DNA of 64,000 nucleotides from Caenibius tardaugens NBRC 16725 (GTDB lineage Bacteria > Pseudomonadota > Alphaproteobacteria > Sphingomonadales > Sphingomonadaceae). Below are positions 16,701 to 25,871 of this stretch, piece after piece (the stretch's first letter is position 1; each line of letters starts with the position of its first letter). The notes under the pieces are model-generated. The model was not told the origin of the DNA, ran no database searches, and saw nothing but the letters and a program-made list of their open reading frames with translations. Location of the stretch: NCBI RefSeq assembly GCF_003860345.1, contig NZ_CP034179.1, forward strand, positions 682,001 to 746,000. The letters run 5' to 3'. The position numbers were made by a program, and so were the translations under genes.

Positions 16701-19043
16701 ATGGTGATGAAGGCAGGTCGTCTGGGCCTTTGGCTGCTTGGCGGGTTTCTTGTACTGGTCGGGATCGTTCTGGCTGCTGGCGGAGGCTGGCTGGCCAGCC
16801 TCGGCGGCTCGCTCTATTACCTGCTTGCCGGTATCGGCTGCCTTGTTTCCGGTGTTCTGATCTGCCGTGCCCGCGGGCTCGGCACATGGGTCTATTTCGG
16901 CGTGTTTCTCGCGACGCTGCTCTGGGCGCTGTGGGAGGTCGGGACTGATTTCTGGCAACTGCTGCCGCGCGTCGGCGGTCCTCTTGCCGTCGCGATCTAC
17001 ATGCTGATGCCGTGGGTCCAGCGCGCGTTCACCGGCGCACCCACACGTTCCTCCCGCCTTGCCAATGGCGTGGCCGCCGTGGCCGGGGTGGCGCTTCTTG
17101 CCGGGACGGGGATCGCTTCGCTCACGCATGCCACTGTGTCCGCGCAGGAAAGCGCGCAATCGACCGCCGCCGTCACGCCAGCCTCGGACGACTGGGAACA
17201 TTACGGGCGGACGCTTGCAGGTACGCGTTATTCCCCCGCAAACCAGATCACTCCGCAGAATGCCGACAAGCTGAAAGTCGCCTGGTCCTATCGCACCGGC
17301 GATATCGCGGCCAATTATCCTGACACCAAATCAGCCTTCATGTTCCAGGCAACGCCGATCAAGGTCGGCAACACGCTCTATTTCTGCACGCCGCATGACA
17401 TCGTTGTCGCGCTGGATGCGGATACCGGCAAGGAACGCTGGCGCCACGATCCCAAAACGAACGACAAGGGCGTGGCCATGCTGGTCTGCCGTGGCGTTTC
17501 CTACTTCAAGGCACAGAACCCGGTCAGCGATTGCCCCACCCGCGTTCTCGTGGGCACGATTGACGGCCGCATGATTGCCCTCGATGCCGAAACCGGCAAG
17601 CGTTGCCAGAGCTTCGGCACCAACGGCGAAATCTCGCTGCGCGACGGCTTGGGCGAAACCACACCGGGCTTCCAGTATTCGACCTCACCCGCCACGATCA
17701 TCGGCAATGTGGCCGTTGTCGGCGGGTTCGTGCTCGACGGTGTTGCCACCAACCTGCCTTCGGGCGTGGTGCGCGGCTTCGATGCCCGCGATGGCAAGCT
17801 GTTGTGGGCCTGGGACATCGGCCGCCCCGAAGGCGCCGGGCCCCTGAAGCCGGGGGAAATTTTCACCACCGGCACGCCCAATGCCTGGACCGTGTTCAGC
17901 GCCGATCCGGAACTGGGCCTCGTCTATGTCCCCACAGGCAACAGCACGCCCGATTTCTTCGGCGGCAACCGCACGGCTGTGTCGGACAAGTACTCCAGCG
18001 CCATTGTCGCACTGGATGCGAAGACCGGGCAGGCCCGCTGGTCGTTCCAGACGGTCCATCACGATCTGTGGGATTATGATGTGGGTTCGCAGCCGGTGCT
18101 GATCGACATGCCGACCCCGGCTGGCAAGGTGCCCGCGCTGATCCAGCCGACCAAACACGGCGAAATCTATCTGCTCGATCGCCGCGACGGCAAGCCGCTG
18201 GCGACTGTGGAAGAACGCGCCGTGCCCAAGGGCGATATTCCGGAAGAACGCTACGCCCCGACGCAACCGTGGTCGACCGGCATGCACAGCTTCACCCCGC
18301 AGCCGCTGACCGAACGCGATATGTGGGGCGCCACCCCGATCGATCAGCTGTGGTGCCGCATCCAGTTCAAGGAGATGCGCTATCAGGGCAAGTTTACGCC
18401 GCCTTCCACGCACAAGACCCTGCAATATCCCGGAAACTTCGGGGTGATCGACTGGGGCAGTGTGGCGGTGGACGAAGCGCGTGGCCTGATGATCGTCAAC
18501 ACTTCGGGCATGCCCCTGACCGTGCGGCTTGTGCCACGCAAGGACGCGACACCCGATAAGATCGCCGGGGCGGGCAACGGGCACAAGGGCCTCTCGCCGC
18601 AATATGGCACGCCTTACGCCGTCGATTTCGCACCGTTCCTTTCGCCGCTTGGTCTGCCCTGCAGCGCCCCGCCATGGGGCACGCTGGCGGCGGTCGATCT
18701 CAAGACCAACAAGCTCGTCTGGCAGAAGCCGCTGGGCACCACGCGCGATCATGCCCCCCTGGGCATTTCGGTGCCGGGCGTGTTCAACCTTGGCGGTGCG
18801 GTGGTGACTCAAGGCGGGGTGACATTCATCGCCGCGACCATCGACAACTACCTGCGCGCCTTTGACACGAAGACAGGCGCCCTGCTGTGGGAAGGACGGC
18901 TTCCCGCCGGTGGGCAAGCCAATCCGATGACCTACACTTCCAGCCGCAATGGCAAGCAATATGTGGTAATCGCAGCAGGTGGCCATGGCTTTATGGGAAC
19001 AACACCGGGCGATCATGTGATTGCCTATGCATTGCCCGACTGA
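16701..19043 (+). CDS. Membrane-bound PQQ-dependent dehydrogenase (glucose/quinate/shikimate family)
   Basis: A 780-residue quinoprotein. About five transmembrane helices (residues 5-145) anchor it in the inner membrane and are expected to pass electrons to ubiquinone; the rest is an eight-bladed periplasmic propeller with repeated tryptophan-docking text. Landmarks are WEHYGRTLAGTRYSPANQI near 175, DADTGKERWRHDPK, FTTGTPNAWTVFSADPELG, VPTGNSTPDFFGG, SFQTVHHDLWDYDVGSQPVL near 450 and NPMTYTSSRNGKQYVVIAAGGHG at the end. Glucose and quinate/shikimate dehydrogenases share this layout and I cannot fix the substrate. No pqq biosynthesis genes are in the window. Two start ATGs (16701 and 16707) follow GGGACGGAG. 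An MFS carrier gene follows 59 bp later. Confidence 0.93.
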   Translation: MVMKAGRLGLWLLGGFLVLVGIVLAAGGGWLASLGGSLYYLLAGIGCLVSGVLICRARGLGTWVYFGVFLATLLWALWEVGTDFWQLLPRVGGPLAVAIYMLMPWVQRAFTGAPTRSSRLANGVAAVAGVALLAGTGIASLTHATVSAQESAQSTAAVTPASDDWEHYGRTLAGTRYSPANQITPQNADKLKVAWSYRTGDIAANYPDTKSAFMFQATPIKVGNTLYFCTPHDIVVALDADTGKERWRHDPKTNDKGVAMLVCRGVSYFKAQNPVSDCPTRVLVGTIDGRMIALDAETGKRCQSFGTNGEISLRDGLGETTPGFQYSTSPATIIGNVAVVGGFVLDGVATNLPSGVVRGFDARDGKLLWAWDIGRPEGAGPLKPGEIFTTGTPNAWTVFSADPELGLVYVPTGNSTPDFFGGNRTAVSDKYSSAIVALDAKTGQARWSFQTVHHDLWDYDVGSQPVLIDMPTPAGKVPALIQPTKHGEIYLLDRRDGKPLATVEERAVPKGDIPEERYAPTQPWSTGMHSFTPQPLTERDMWGATPIDQLWCRIQFKEMRYQGKFTPPSTHKTLQYPGNFGVIDWGSVAVDEARGLMIVNTSGMPLTVRLVPRKDATPDKIAGAGNGHKGLSPQYGTPYAVDFAPFLSPLGLPCSAPPWGTLAAVDLKTNKLVWQKPLGTTRDHAPLGISVPGVFNLGGAVVTQGGVTFIAATIDNYLRAFDTKTGALLWEGRLPAGGQANPMTYTSSRNGKQYVVIAAGGHGFMGTTPGDHVIAYALPD

Positions 19044-19102
19044 TCGGCAGCGCACAGCGGCAAGGCGCGTCCTGCCGCTGATGCGGACAGAAAGGGTGTA
19101 GA

Positions 19103-20359
19103 TTGACAGAACAGGCCCGCACTTTCCTTGGCCCCATGATGGTGCTGAGGGCCTTCGTGATCTTCAATCTCGCCATCGGGGTGACTTATGGCGCGTTCGG
19201 GGTGCTGGTCACGCCGATGGAAGCCCGGATGCATACCGATCGTTCGACGGTCTCTTTCGGCATATCGCTAATCATCCTCGCCAACGGGCTGCTTTCCCCC
19301 ATTCTCGGGTGGCTCATCGCGCGCTTCTCTATCCGGCGGCTGATGCTGTTCGGCGCGGTATGGGCGGCGTTGGGCTATATCGGTCTTGGTTATGCCCGCA
19401 ACGCCACCGAAATGCTGCTCTGCTATGGCCTGTTCATCGGCCCGGGTGTGACGGTTATGGGCCCGATCCCCTGCTACACGCTGGTTTCCAACTGGTATCG
19501 CGAAGGCCAGGGCCGGGCGCTCGGTCTTGTCGGCATGCCAATCCTTGCCATGGCCGTCCCAATGGTCGTGGTACACCTGCTGCCCGCCACCGATTTCCGG
19601 ACAGTCACATACGTTCTGGCCGGGTGTTATCTGCTGGCTCTGCCTGTCATTTTCGGTGTGATCGACCAACCATCACAGATCGGCCAACTGGCCAAGGGGC
19701 AATCGCCTGACCAGATGGCGCAGGACCGTGCCCAAAGTTCTGCCATCAGCACCACGGCCCTGCTTTGCTCCCCAGTGTTCCTGCTGCTTGTCGCCGGGTC
19801 CGGTCTTCTGGTGGGCGCGGGGGTCGGCAAAACGGCACACATGGTTCCGTTGCTGACAGAAGCGGGCTGGGACTACGCCAAGGCGGCGCTTCTGCTGTCC
19901 ATCTCGTCGGGTACCGCGATGCTCGGCTCGGTTATGTTCGGCTGGCTGGCCGACAAGATGAATTCCTGCATCGCGCTCACTTTCAATGCCCTACTGCAGG
20001 CGATGGTGTGGGTGATCCTCATCATTCCGGCCAATTACGCCCTGCTTGTGATTGACGCGGTGCTGATCGGGGCCTGCGGTGGCGGGTTTATCGCGGCCAA
20101 GGGCGTACTGGTTTCGCGCATCTACGGCGCGCAGAATTTCGCGACGGTAATGGGTATATCCGGTTTCGCCACCCTGCCTTTCCTGTTCGGCATGGCCCCG
20201 CTGGCCGGCATGTTGCGCGAATGGACCGGCGACTACGATCTGGCGGTCCAGATCTATATCGGCGGCTTTCTTCTTGCCGCCGTCTGCTTCGCCTTGCTGG
20301 CGCGGGTCGAACGCCGGACGCAAGCCCCCACCGCCGAACCTATGGAGATGGCAGGATGA
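19103..20359 (+). CDS. Major facilitator superfamily transporter (OFA-like)
   Basis: A 418-residue carrier with twelve predicted membrane segments. The inter-helix 2/3 loop reads GWLIARFSIRRLMLFGAVWAALGYIG, and the half-repeat before helix 8-9 reads FGWLADKMNSCIALTF, as in MFS proteins of the oxalate/formate or monocarboxylate type. It probably moves a small carboxylate or the substrate or product of the upstream PQQ dehydrogenase; the substrate is unknown. The start appears to be TTG at 19103, with GAAAGGGTG just upstream and no earlier in-frame ATG. It overlaps the MOSC gene by 4 bp. Confidence 0.88.
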   Translation: MTEQARTFLGPMMVLRAFVIFNLAIGVTYGAFGVLVTPMEARMHTDRSTVSFGISLIILANGLLSPILGWLIARFSIRRLMLFGAVWAALGYIGLGYARNATEMLLCYGLFIGPGVTVMGPIPCYTLVSNWYREGQGRALGLVGMPILAMAVPMVVVHLLPATDFRTVTYVLAGCYLLALPVIFGVIDQPSQIGQLAKGQSPDQMAQDRAQSSAISTTALLCSPVFLLLVAGSGLLVGAGVGKTAHMVPLLTEAGWDYAKAALLLSISSGTAMLGSVMFGWLADKMNSCIALTFNALLQAMVWVILIIPANYALLVIDAVLIGACGGGFIAAKGVLVSRIYGAQNFATVMGISGFATLPFLFGMAPLAGMLREWTGDYDLAVQIYIGGFLLAAVCFALLARVERRTQAPTAEPMEMAG

Positions 20360-21252
20360 CCTGGTCACCAACCGATCTTACTGTCGCGGAAATCTGGCGT
20401 TACCCGGTCAAATCGATGACTGGCGAACGGATCACGCAGGCCGACGTCGGGCCACGTGGCATCCATCTCGACCGGGGTTGGGCCGTGCGGGATGAGAAAG
20501 CGGGCACGATCCGCAGCGCACGCTATCTGCCGCGTCTGCTGTTGTGCTCCGCGCGCTATCTACCGGGGACGGATGCGGGACTGGTCCCCCATGTCGCAAT
20601 CACACTGCCAGATGGCACCACGGTCAATTCCGATGACAGCCGCGTGAACCAGCGCCTTTCCGATGCCATCGGCAAGGAAGTGACGCTGTGGTCGCTCCGG
20701 CCGGAACAGGAGGTGGAACACTTGCGGCAGGGCGCGGGCGCGATGGAGACGGGCGATCTCGAAAGCGAAATGCGCATGCTGTTCGGGCTGAACGCGGACG
20801 AACCCCTGCCCGACCTGAAAGACCTGCCCCCGCACCTGATGCGGGAACTGAGCGAACTGGCCGCGCCGCGCGGCACCTATTTCGACACCTTCCCCATCGA
20901 TATCCTGACGACATCATCGATCCGCCATCTCCAGCAGCATCTGCCCGATGTCGATCTGGACGTGCGCCGGTTCCGCCCGAACTTCCTGCTCGATGACGGG
21001 GGCGCGTCGGACGCCTTGCGCGAACGGGAATGGGTCGGCGGTCAGGTCCGACTGGGACCGGTCGATTTCGATGCGGTGATGGAATGCCCGCGCTGCACGA
21101 TCATCGCCGCCGAACAATGTGGCGGAATTGCGCGCAATTCGACCATTACACGCACGATCGTGCGCGAAATGAACCAATTGATGAGCGTCTATTGCAATGT
21201 CGCCACCCCCGGCACGGTGCGGGTGGGCGATCCCGTGTTCCTGCCGTTATAA
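20356..21252 (+). CDS. MOSC domain protein (YcbX/mARC-like)
   Basis: A 298-residue protein with an N-terminal MOSC beta-barrel (VAEIWRYPVKSMTGERITQADVGPRGIHLDRGWAVRD) and a C-terminal MOSC domain (RRFRPNFLLDDG near residue 210, EREWVGGQVRLGPVDFDAVMECPRCTIIAAE near 225-255). The second Cys of CPRC corresponds to the conserved molybdenum-cofactor ligand in YcbX and mARC, which reduce N-hydroxylated compounds. Unlike YcbX it has no C-terminal 2Fe-2S ferredoxin domain, so it needs an external electron donor. The start overlaps the MFS stop (ATGA). Its place in an operon with a PQQ dehydrogenase and a carrier is unexplained. Confidence 0.88.
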   Translation: MTWSPTDLTVAEIWRYPVKSMTGERITQADVGPRGIHLDRGWAVRDEKAGTIRSARYLPRLLLCSARYLPGTDAGLVPHVAITLPDGTTVNSDDSRVNQRLSDAIGKEVTLWSLRPEQEVEHLRQGAGAMETGDLESEMRMLFGLNADEPLPDLKDLPPHLMRELSELAAPRGTYFDTFPIDILTTSSIRHLQQHLPDVDLDVRRFRPNFLLDDGGASDALREREWVGGQVRLGPVDFDAVMECPRCTIIAAEQCGGIARNSTITRTIVREMNQLMSVYCNVATPGTVRVGDPVFLPL

Positions 21253-21253
21253 T

Positions 21254-21290
21254 CAAAAAAAGGGGGCGTCCGAACAGTGGACGCCCCCCT
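21254..21290. terminator. Bidirectional Rho-independent terminator
   Basis: A perfect 10-bp stem (GGGGGCGTCC 21262-21271 with GGACGCCCCC from 21279) and a 7-base loop lie between the convergent MOSC and aldehyde dehydrogenase genes. The run of A at 21254-21261 becomes a U-tract on the minus strand, so it ends the aldehyde dehydrogenase transcript best; the plus-strand tail is weaker. Confidence 0.85.
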
Positions 21291-21342
21291 TCTCATGTGC
21301 ATTGTCTGAAGGCGGCCGGTTACCCGGCCTGCCCCTCACCGA

Positions 21343-22752
21343 TCAGCGGCGATTGATCGAAATCACCGATTTCTGCGCGAATTCGGAAAGGCCATGGGTT
21401 GAAAACTCCACCCCGATGCCGCTTTCCTTGGAGCCGCCGAACGGGATATGTGGCGCGAAATGCGTGTGGTGGTTGATCCACACCGTGCCGCTGTCGATCC
21501 GCTGGGCATAGTCATAGGCGCGATCGATCGAACTGGACCAGACCGACCCGCCAAGGCCAAGATTGGTGTCATTGGCGCGCTCGATGACTTCTTCGACATC
21601 GCTGTAACGCAGGACCGGAAGAATCGGCGCGAACTGTTCTTCCTGCACCAATGGCGAAGCATCATCGATGTCACGCACCACGGTCGGTCGGATGAAGTAC
21701 CCTTCCCCATCGCCCGTCGTCCCGCCGGCAATGATCTTCCCGTCGTTCGCCGCATGCTCAAGATAGGCCTGCGCCTTCTTGTACTGCATCTCGTTCTGAA
21801 GCGGCCCGACACGGACGCCCTGTTCCAGCCCGTCGCCATATTGCAGGTCAGACACCAGCTTGGCCAGTTCATCGCACATTTCGTCATAGATCTCGTCAGC
21901 GACATAGAGACGCTTGAGCGCGATGCAGACCTGCCCGGCATTCATGAACGCGGAATCGACGACACCCTTGGCCACTTTTTTCACGTCCACATCGTCCAGC
22001 ACGACACCCGCATCGTTGCCGCCGAGTTCCAGCGTCAGCCGCTTGAGCGAGGAGGCAGCCGATGCCGCGACCTTCTTGCCCGTAGCGGTCGATCCGGTGA
22101 ACGAGACTTTCGCCACATCGGGATGCGATGTCAGGTGCGCGCCCAGATCGTTACGATCCACAATGATGTTGAGCACGCCCGGCGGAAGGATTTCCTTCGC
22201 CAGTTCGCCCACCATCAGCGTGGTCACGGGCGTGGTCGGCGCGGGCTTCAACACCATGGTATTGCCCAGAAGAATGGCGGGTGCGACCTTGTTGAACGCG
22301 ATCAGCACCGGGAAATTCCACGGCGCAATGCCAACCACCACACCCAGCGGGCGATAGTGCATTTCGACTTTCAGGTCGGCATCATCCTGCAAAACCTCGA
22401 CCGGAAGCTCCATCGCGGCGAAACTGCGCAAGAAAATCGCGGCATAGGCGATTTCTGCCTGTGCTTCGGGCAGTGGCTTGCCCTGTTCCTGAACCAGCGA
22501 ACGGGCGAGGTCTTCCGCCTTGCCATCCAGAGCATCAGCGAGCTTGACGAGATATTCCGCGCGGGTCTTGAACGGCAGCGCAGCCCAGGCCGGCTGGGCC
22601 TTCTTGGCGGCGGCGATGGCGGCATCGGCTTGCGCGGCGGAAGCACAGGCAACGGTGGCGTAATGTTTGGCGGTGGCGGGATTGACGACATCCAGCGTCG
22701 ATTCGCCATCGACCAAGGCACCATCAATCAACATCTTAAGCGTCGCGCCCAT
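21343..22752 (-). CDS. NAD(P)-dependent aldehyde dehydrogenase family protein
   Basis: A 469-residue aldehyde dehydrogenase. Landmarks are VVVGIAPWNFPVLIAFNKVAPAILLG near 130, the cofactor turn VSFTGSTATGKKV near 220, the base Glu in LTLELGGNDAGVVLDDVDV near 245 and the catalytic Cys in NAGQVCIALKRLYV near 280. The GQVCIALKR form and the short N-terminus put it with lactaldehyde- or succinate-semialdehyde-like enzymes; the exact aldehyde is unknown. The ATG at 22752 follows GGGAGATTCTG; a longer frame through 22809 would run through a strong inverted repeat. It forms a single-gene unit ended by the terminator at 21254-21290. Confidence 0.9.
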   Translation of the reverse strand: MGATLKMLIDGALVDGESTLDVVNPATAKHYATVACASAAQADAAIAAAKKAQPAWAALPFKTRAEYLVKLADALDGKAEDLARSLVQEQGKPLPEAQAEIAYAAIFLRSFAAMELPVEVLQDDADLKVEMHYRPLGVVVGIAPWNFPVLIAFNKVAPAILLGNTMVLKPAPTTPVTTLMVGELAKEILPPGVLNIIVDRNDLGAHLTSHPDVAKVSFTGSTATGKKVAASAASSLKRLTLELGGNDAGVVLDDVDVKKVAKGVVDSAFMNAGQVCIALKRLYVADEIYDEMCDELAKLVSDLQYGDGLEQGVRVGPLQNEMQYKKAQAYLEHAANDGKIIAGGTTGDGEGYFIRPTVVRDIDDASPLVQEEQFAPILPVLRYSDVEEVIERANDTNLGLGGSVWSSSIDRAYDYAQRIDSGTVWINHHTHFAPHIPFGGSKESGIGVEFSTHGLSEFAQKSVISINRR

Positions 22753-22781
22753 CAGAATCTCCCATTTTTTCTGCGTTCTGT

Positions 22782-22802
22782 GCACTGGTTTCACACCAGT
22801 GC
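22782..22802. promoter_or_regulatory. Perfect inverted repeat before aldehyde dehydrogenase gene
   Basis: GCACTGGT-TTCAC-ACCAGTGC has 8-bp perfect arms around a 5-bp centre and ends 29 bp upstream of the ATG. A second palindrome, CTATCATGATAG, lies at 22816-22827. The first looks like a repressor operator or a leader hairpin, the second like an additional dimer site or promoter element. Confidence 0.45.
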
Positions 22803-23006
22803 GATCCACAGTGTACTATCATGATAGCTTGTTAGTGACCCCTGACATACATCGCCAGCGCACAACCGGCGAGTGGATTCCAGCAAAGCGCATGGAATTA
22901 TGGAACCCGTTTCATCCTCCTGTTATTTCTGGTTAATTTCCTTATACTTCCAAGTGGTTGTTCGATGATATGATGCAAACAGCACCGAAAGGACGGGAGA
23001 TCGTTT

Positions 23007-23969
23007 ATGGCTGGCGGGCTTGCAATCGTTCTGAGCGGCGGCGGCGCCAAGGGCGCCTTTCAAGTCGGCGTCCTGCATGAACTGGTGGTCAACCGGGGGG
23101 TCCGGATCGATATCGCCGCCGGGGTATCCACCGGTTCGATACAGGCGCTGGGCGTGGCGCAGGACGATGTCCCTGCATTGCTGCAGCAGTGGCTCGACAT
23201 CAGGGGCAACAGCACGATCTACAAAGAGCGTCCGCTCGGCATTGTCGGCGGCATTCTGGGGCAAACGGCGATCTACGATGCCTCCCCACTGCAGAAGCTG
23301 CTCAAGAAATTCGCGGATCAGGCCAAGCTCAAGGCCAGTGGGCGCAAGCTGCTGTTGGGCGTTGTCAATCTGGGGACCGGCACATACCGTACAATCAACG
23401 AAACCGTGCCGGGCATCCATAACTGGGTCTACGCCAGTTGCGCCATGCCGGTATTTTTCGACCCGCTAAAGACGCGCGACAGCAACGGGACGGAAGAACA
23501 ATGGGTCGATGGCGGAGTGCGTGATGTAACCCCGCTCGGCTCGGCGCTGGAACTGAACCCGCGCGGGGTGATCGTGGTGCGTGCATCGCCCCCACCCCGC
23601 CCCGGCAAGGTGCGCACTTTCCCGAACATGATCAAGATCGGGCTGCGGGCCGTGGATATTCTCCAGTCCGAAGTCTCGGCCAACGATATCGCGGGGGCCG
23701 CCTTGATCAACGACATGATCAGCGCACGCGAGGCGCAGATGCGCGCCTTGCAGGCAGAGGGCATCAGCGGGGCGCAGGCGGCCCGCATCCTGCGCCCGCT
23801 GGACATGCAGATCGCGAACTACCGCTTCGCGCCGATCCGCATCATCGCCCCTGACGAGGAAGTGTCGGATACGCTGGAATTCAATCCCGCAAAAATTCGC
23901 GCGGCAATCGATGCCGGCCGTCGGGCGGTCGAGCGGGAATGGGATGCGCTCGAACCGCTGCTGACCTGA
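23007..23969 (+). CDS. Patatin-like phospholipase
   Basis: A 320-residue patatin-domain lipid acyl hydrolase. The oxyanion loop SGGGAKGAFQVGVL is near residue 11, the nucleophile elbow is GVSTGS near residue 41 (GXSXG), and the catalytic Asp is in WVDGGVRDVTPLGSAL near residue 165, giving the Ser-Asp dyad. No signal peptide or membrane segment is seen, so it is probably cytoplasmic. Substrate is presumably a phospholipid or other fatty acyl ester. A ribosome site GGGAG precedes the ATG. It is divergent from the aldehyde dehydrogenase and convergent with riboflavin synthase. Confidence 0.92.
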   Translation: MAGGLAIVLSGGGAKGAFQVGVLHELVVNRGVRIDIAAGVSTGSIQALGVAQDDVPALLQQWLDIRGNSTIYKERPLGIVGGILGQTAIYDASPLQKLLKKFADQAKLKASGRKLLLGVVNLGTGTYRTINETVPGIHNWVYASCAMPVFFDPLKTRDSNGTEEQWVDGGVRDVTPLGSALELNPRGVIVVRASPPPRPGKVRTFPNMIKIGLRAVDILQSEVSANDIAGAALINDMISAREAQMRALQAEGISGAQAARILRPLDMQIANYRFAPIRIIAPDEEVSDTLEFNPAKIRAAIDAGRRAVEREWDALEPLLT

Positions 23970-23979
23970 TTACCCGGCC

Positions 23980-24624
23980 TCAGACCTTCCGTTCGAAATA
24001 CTGCCCGGCCAGGCGTTCGAAAACAGAGGATACAGAGCGTTCGATCGTTTCCACCAGCGCCATGGTTTGTTGATCGACTTCGAAATTGACCCGGTCGCCC
24101 ACGCCATAGAGGCCGAATGTGGTCTGTCGCAGGGTTTCAGGGATCAGATTGATCGTGAACACGTCGCCTTCCACGGCCGCCACAGTCAGGCTACAGCCGT
24201 TCACCGCCAGAAACCCGCGATTGAACACATAGCGATTCCACGGTTCCGGCACGCGCAGGCGAAGCCACATGTGATCGTCCGTGTTCTTTTCGAACCCAAC
24301 AATGTCTGCGGTGCCCGAAATATGACCGGCGACCATGTGCCCCCCGATTTCATCACCCAGTTTGGCCGAACGTTCGATATTCACACGCTCGTGATCCAGT
24401 GTCCCGAGATTGGTGGTATCGAGTGTGCCCTTGGTCGCATCGAACCCGATCAGATCCCCATCGATCGCGGTCACCGACAGGCATACCCCCTCAATGGACA
24501 CACTGGCCCCAAGAACCAGACCTTCCGTCAGATGCGCGGGAAAACGCAGGGTATAGGCAATACGTCCGGGCAACCGGGCCGCCTCGACAATATCCGCCAC
24601 ACCCTGAACCAGTCCCATATACAT
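23980..24624 (-). CDS. ribE: Riboflavin synthase alpha subunit (lumazine-binding duplicated protein)
   Basis: A 214-residue protein made of two lumazine-binding barrels, residues about 1-97 and 98-195. The first holds GASVSIEGVCLSVTAIDGDLIGFDAT and LGDEIGGHMVAGHISGTADI; the second repeats NRGFLAVNGCSLTVAAVEGDVFTINLIPETLRQTTFG. It dismutates two 6,7-dimethyl-8-ribityllumazine molecules to riboflavin. The N-terminus reads MYMGLVQG instead of the usual MFTGIV, replacing Phe-Thr, which takes part in substrate binding in well-studied enzymes; activity is still likely. No other rib gene is adjacent, and I do not see an FMN riboswitch upstream. The nearby LLM flavoproteins may increase flavin demand. 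Confidence 0.87.
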   Translation of the reverse strand: MYMGLVQGVADIVEAARLPGRIAYTLRFPAHLTEGLVLGASVSIEGVCLSVTAIDGDLIGFDATKGTLDTTNLGTLDHERVNIERSAKLGDEIGGHMVAGHISGTADIVGFEKNTDDHMWLRLRVPEPWNRYVFNRGFLAVNGCSLTVAAVEGDVFTINLIPETLRQTTFGLYGVGDRVNFEVDQQTMALVETIERSVSSVFERLAGQYFERKV

Positions 24625-24809
24625 CTCGATAATCCTTGTGCTGCACCGCTTCCCTTATCCCGTGGCGGAGCCAGCCGATAACTGCAACCACCGAGCGCAT
24701 GTTGAAGCCGATTCCCATCCCAAACCGGCTTTGGACCGATGTCAGCCATATCGTTTCCCTAATCGCCGGAAAATCGTAAGCGACAGGTCTCTCTGGAAGG
24801 AATCACGCC

Positions 24810-25817
24810 GTGAAGGCACTGCTCGCCCGTTTCCATATCGATACCTACCTGCTGATGCTGATCGGGACCGTGGTTCTGGCCTCAGTGCTTCCTGCGCGAG
24901 GGGCCTGGGCACCGATCGCGGGCGGCGCGGCGGATGCGGGCATCGTTCTGCTGTTCTTCCTGCATGGTGCCCGACTGTCACGGCAGGCCGTGCTGGATGG
25001 CGCGCGCAACTGGAAACTCCACCTTGCCGTCGTTGCCATGACATTTTTGGTTTTTCCCATTCTGGGCCTCGGCATCTACGCGATCCCCGGGATCGAACCG
25101 GAACTGGCGATCGGTCTCCTGTTTCTCACGCTGCTGCCTTCCACCGTGCAATCCTCCATCGGGTTTACCGCCGTGGCACAAGGCAATGTCGCGGCGGCTG
25201 TGTGCAGCGCCACCTTTTCCAACCTTGCGGGCATCTTCATCACCCCGCTGCTCGTGGCGCTGCTGATCACCGGGAAACATGGCGGCGTATCGACCGATAT
25301 GATCGTGACGATTGCGGTGCAGCTTCTCCTGCCCTTTCTCGCGGGACATTTCCTGCGCCCGTGGATCGGGGGCTGGGTCACCCGGCAAAAACGCCTGCTG
25401 GCATTTGTGGACAAGGGCTCAATTCTGCTGGTCGTCTATACCGCCTTTGGCGCAGCCGTGGTGGACGGGCTGTGGCAGCGCGTGGCTCCGCGCGATCTGA
25501 CCATAGTCATGCTGATCTGCTGCGTCCTGCTCACGCTTGTGCTCGTACTCAGCTACATCGCGGCCCGTGTGATGAAGCTGCCGCGCGAAGACGCCATCGT
25601 TCTTCAGTTCTGCGGCTCCAAGAAAAGCCTCGCATCGGGTGTGCCCATGGCGAGCGTGTTGTTCGCGACATCGCAGGTCGGTGCGATCCTGCTGCCGGTG
25701 GTCATCTTCCATCAGATACAGTTGATGGTCTGCGCCGTGCTGGCCCAGCGTTATCGCGCGGCCGCCGAACGCGCCCGATCAGCAGCCGAACCGGCCACCG
25801 CGCCAGCCATTTTATAA
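24810..25817 (+). CDS. Bile acid:sodium symporter-family transporter (SLC10A7-like)
   Basis: A 335-residue integral membrane protein of the BASS superfamily with about ten helices. Typical segments are GIVLLFFLHGARLSRQAVLDG near residue 48, LFLTLLPSTVQSSIGFTAVAQGNVAAAVCSATFSNLAGIFITPLL near 105-150 and VLQFCGSKKSLASGVPMASVLF near 265, the last with the crossed-helix GSKKSLASG motif. These match the bacterial group related to human SLC10A7. Members carry organic anions; the substrate here is not known. The start is GTG at 24810 with GGAAGG 10 bp before it. It stands alone, convergent with the downstream reductase gene. Confidence 0.9.
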   Translation: MKALLARFHIDTYLLMLIGTVVLASVLPARGAWAPIAGGAADAGIVLLFFLHGARLSRQAVLDGARNWKLHLAVVAMTFLVFPILGLGIYAIPGIEPELAIGLLFLTLLPSTVQSSIGFTAVAQGNVAAAVCSATFSNLAGIFITPLLVALLITGKHGGVSTDMIVTIAVQLLLPFLAGHFLRPWIGGWVTRQKRLLAFVDKGSILLVVYTAFGAAVVDGLWQRVAPRDLTIVMLICCVLLTLVLVLSYIAARVMKLPREDAIVLQFCGSKKSLASGVPMASVLFATSQVGAILLPVVIFHQIQLMVCAVLAQRYRAAAERARSAAEPATAPAIL

Positions 25818-25871
25818 ACCCCGCGAGGGCCGCCAGCACCTGCCCACATGCAGCGCAGCGGCCCCGCCCCC

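Noticed and set aside
17685-19055. A 456-codon frame antisense to the PQQ dehydrogenase gene
   Set aside because: It is a by-product of GC-rich codon bias; the PQQ dehydrogenase motifs are all on the other strand.
24625-24809. Possible FMN riboswitch upstream of riboflavin synthase
   Set aside because: The RFN element's conserved blocks (GGGCNGGGTGAAATTCCC-like and CCGGCGGT) are not found in the minus-strand leader.
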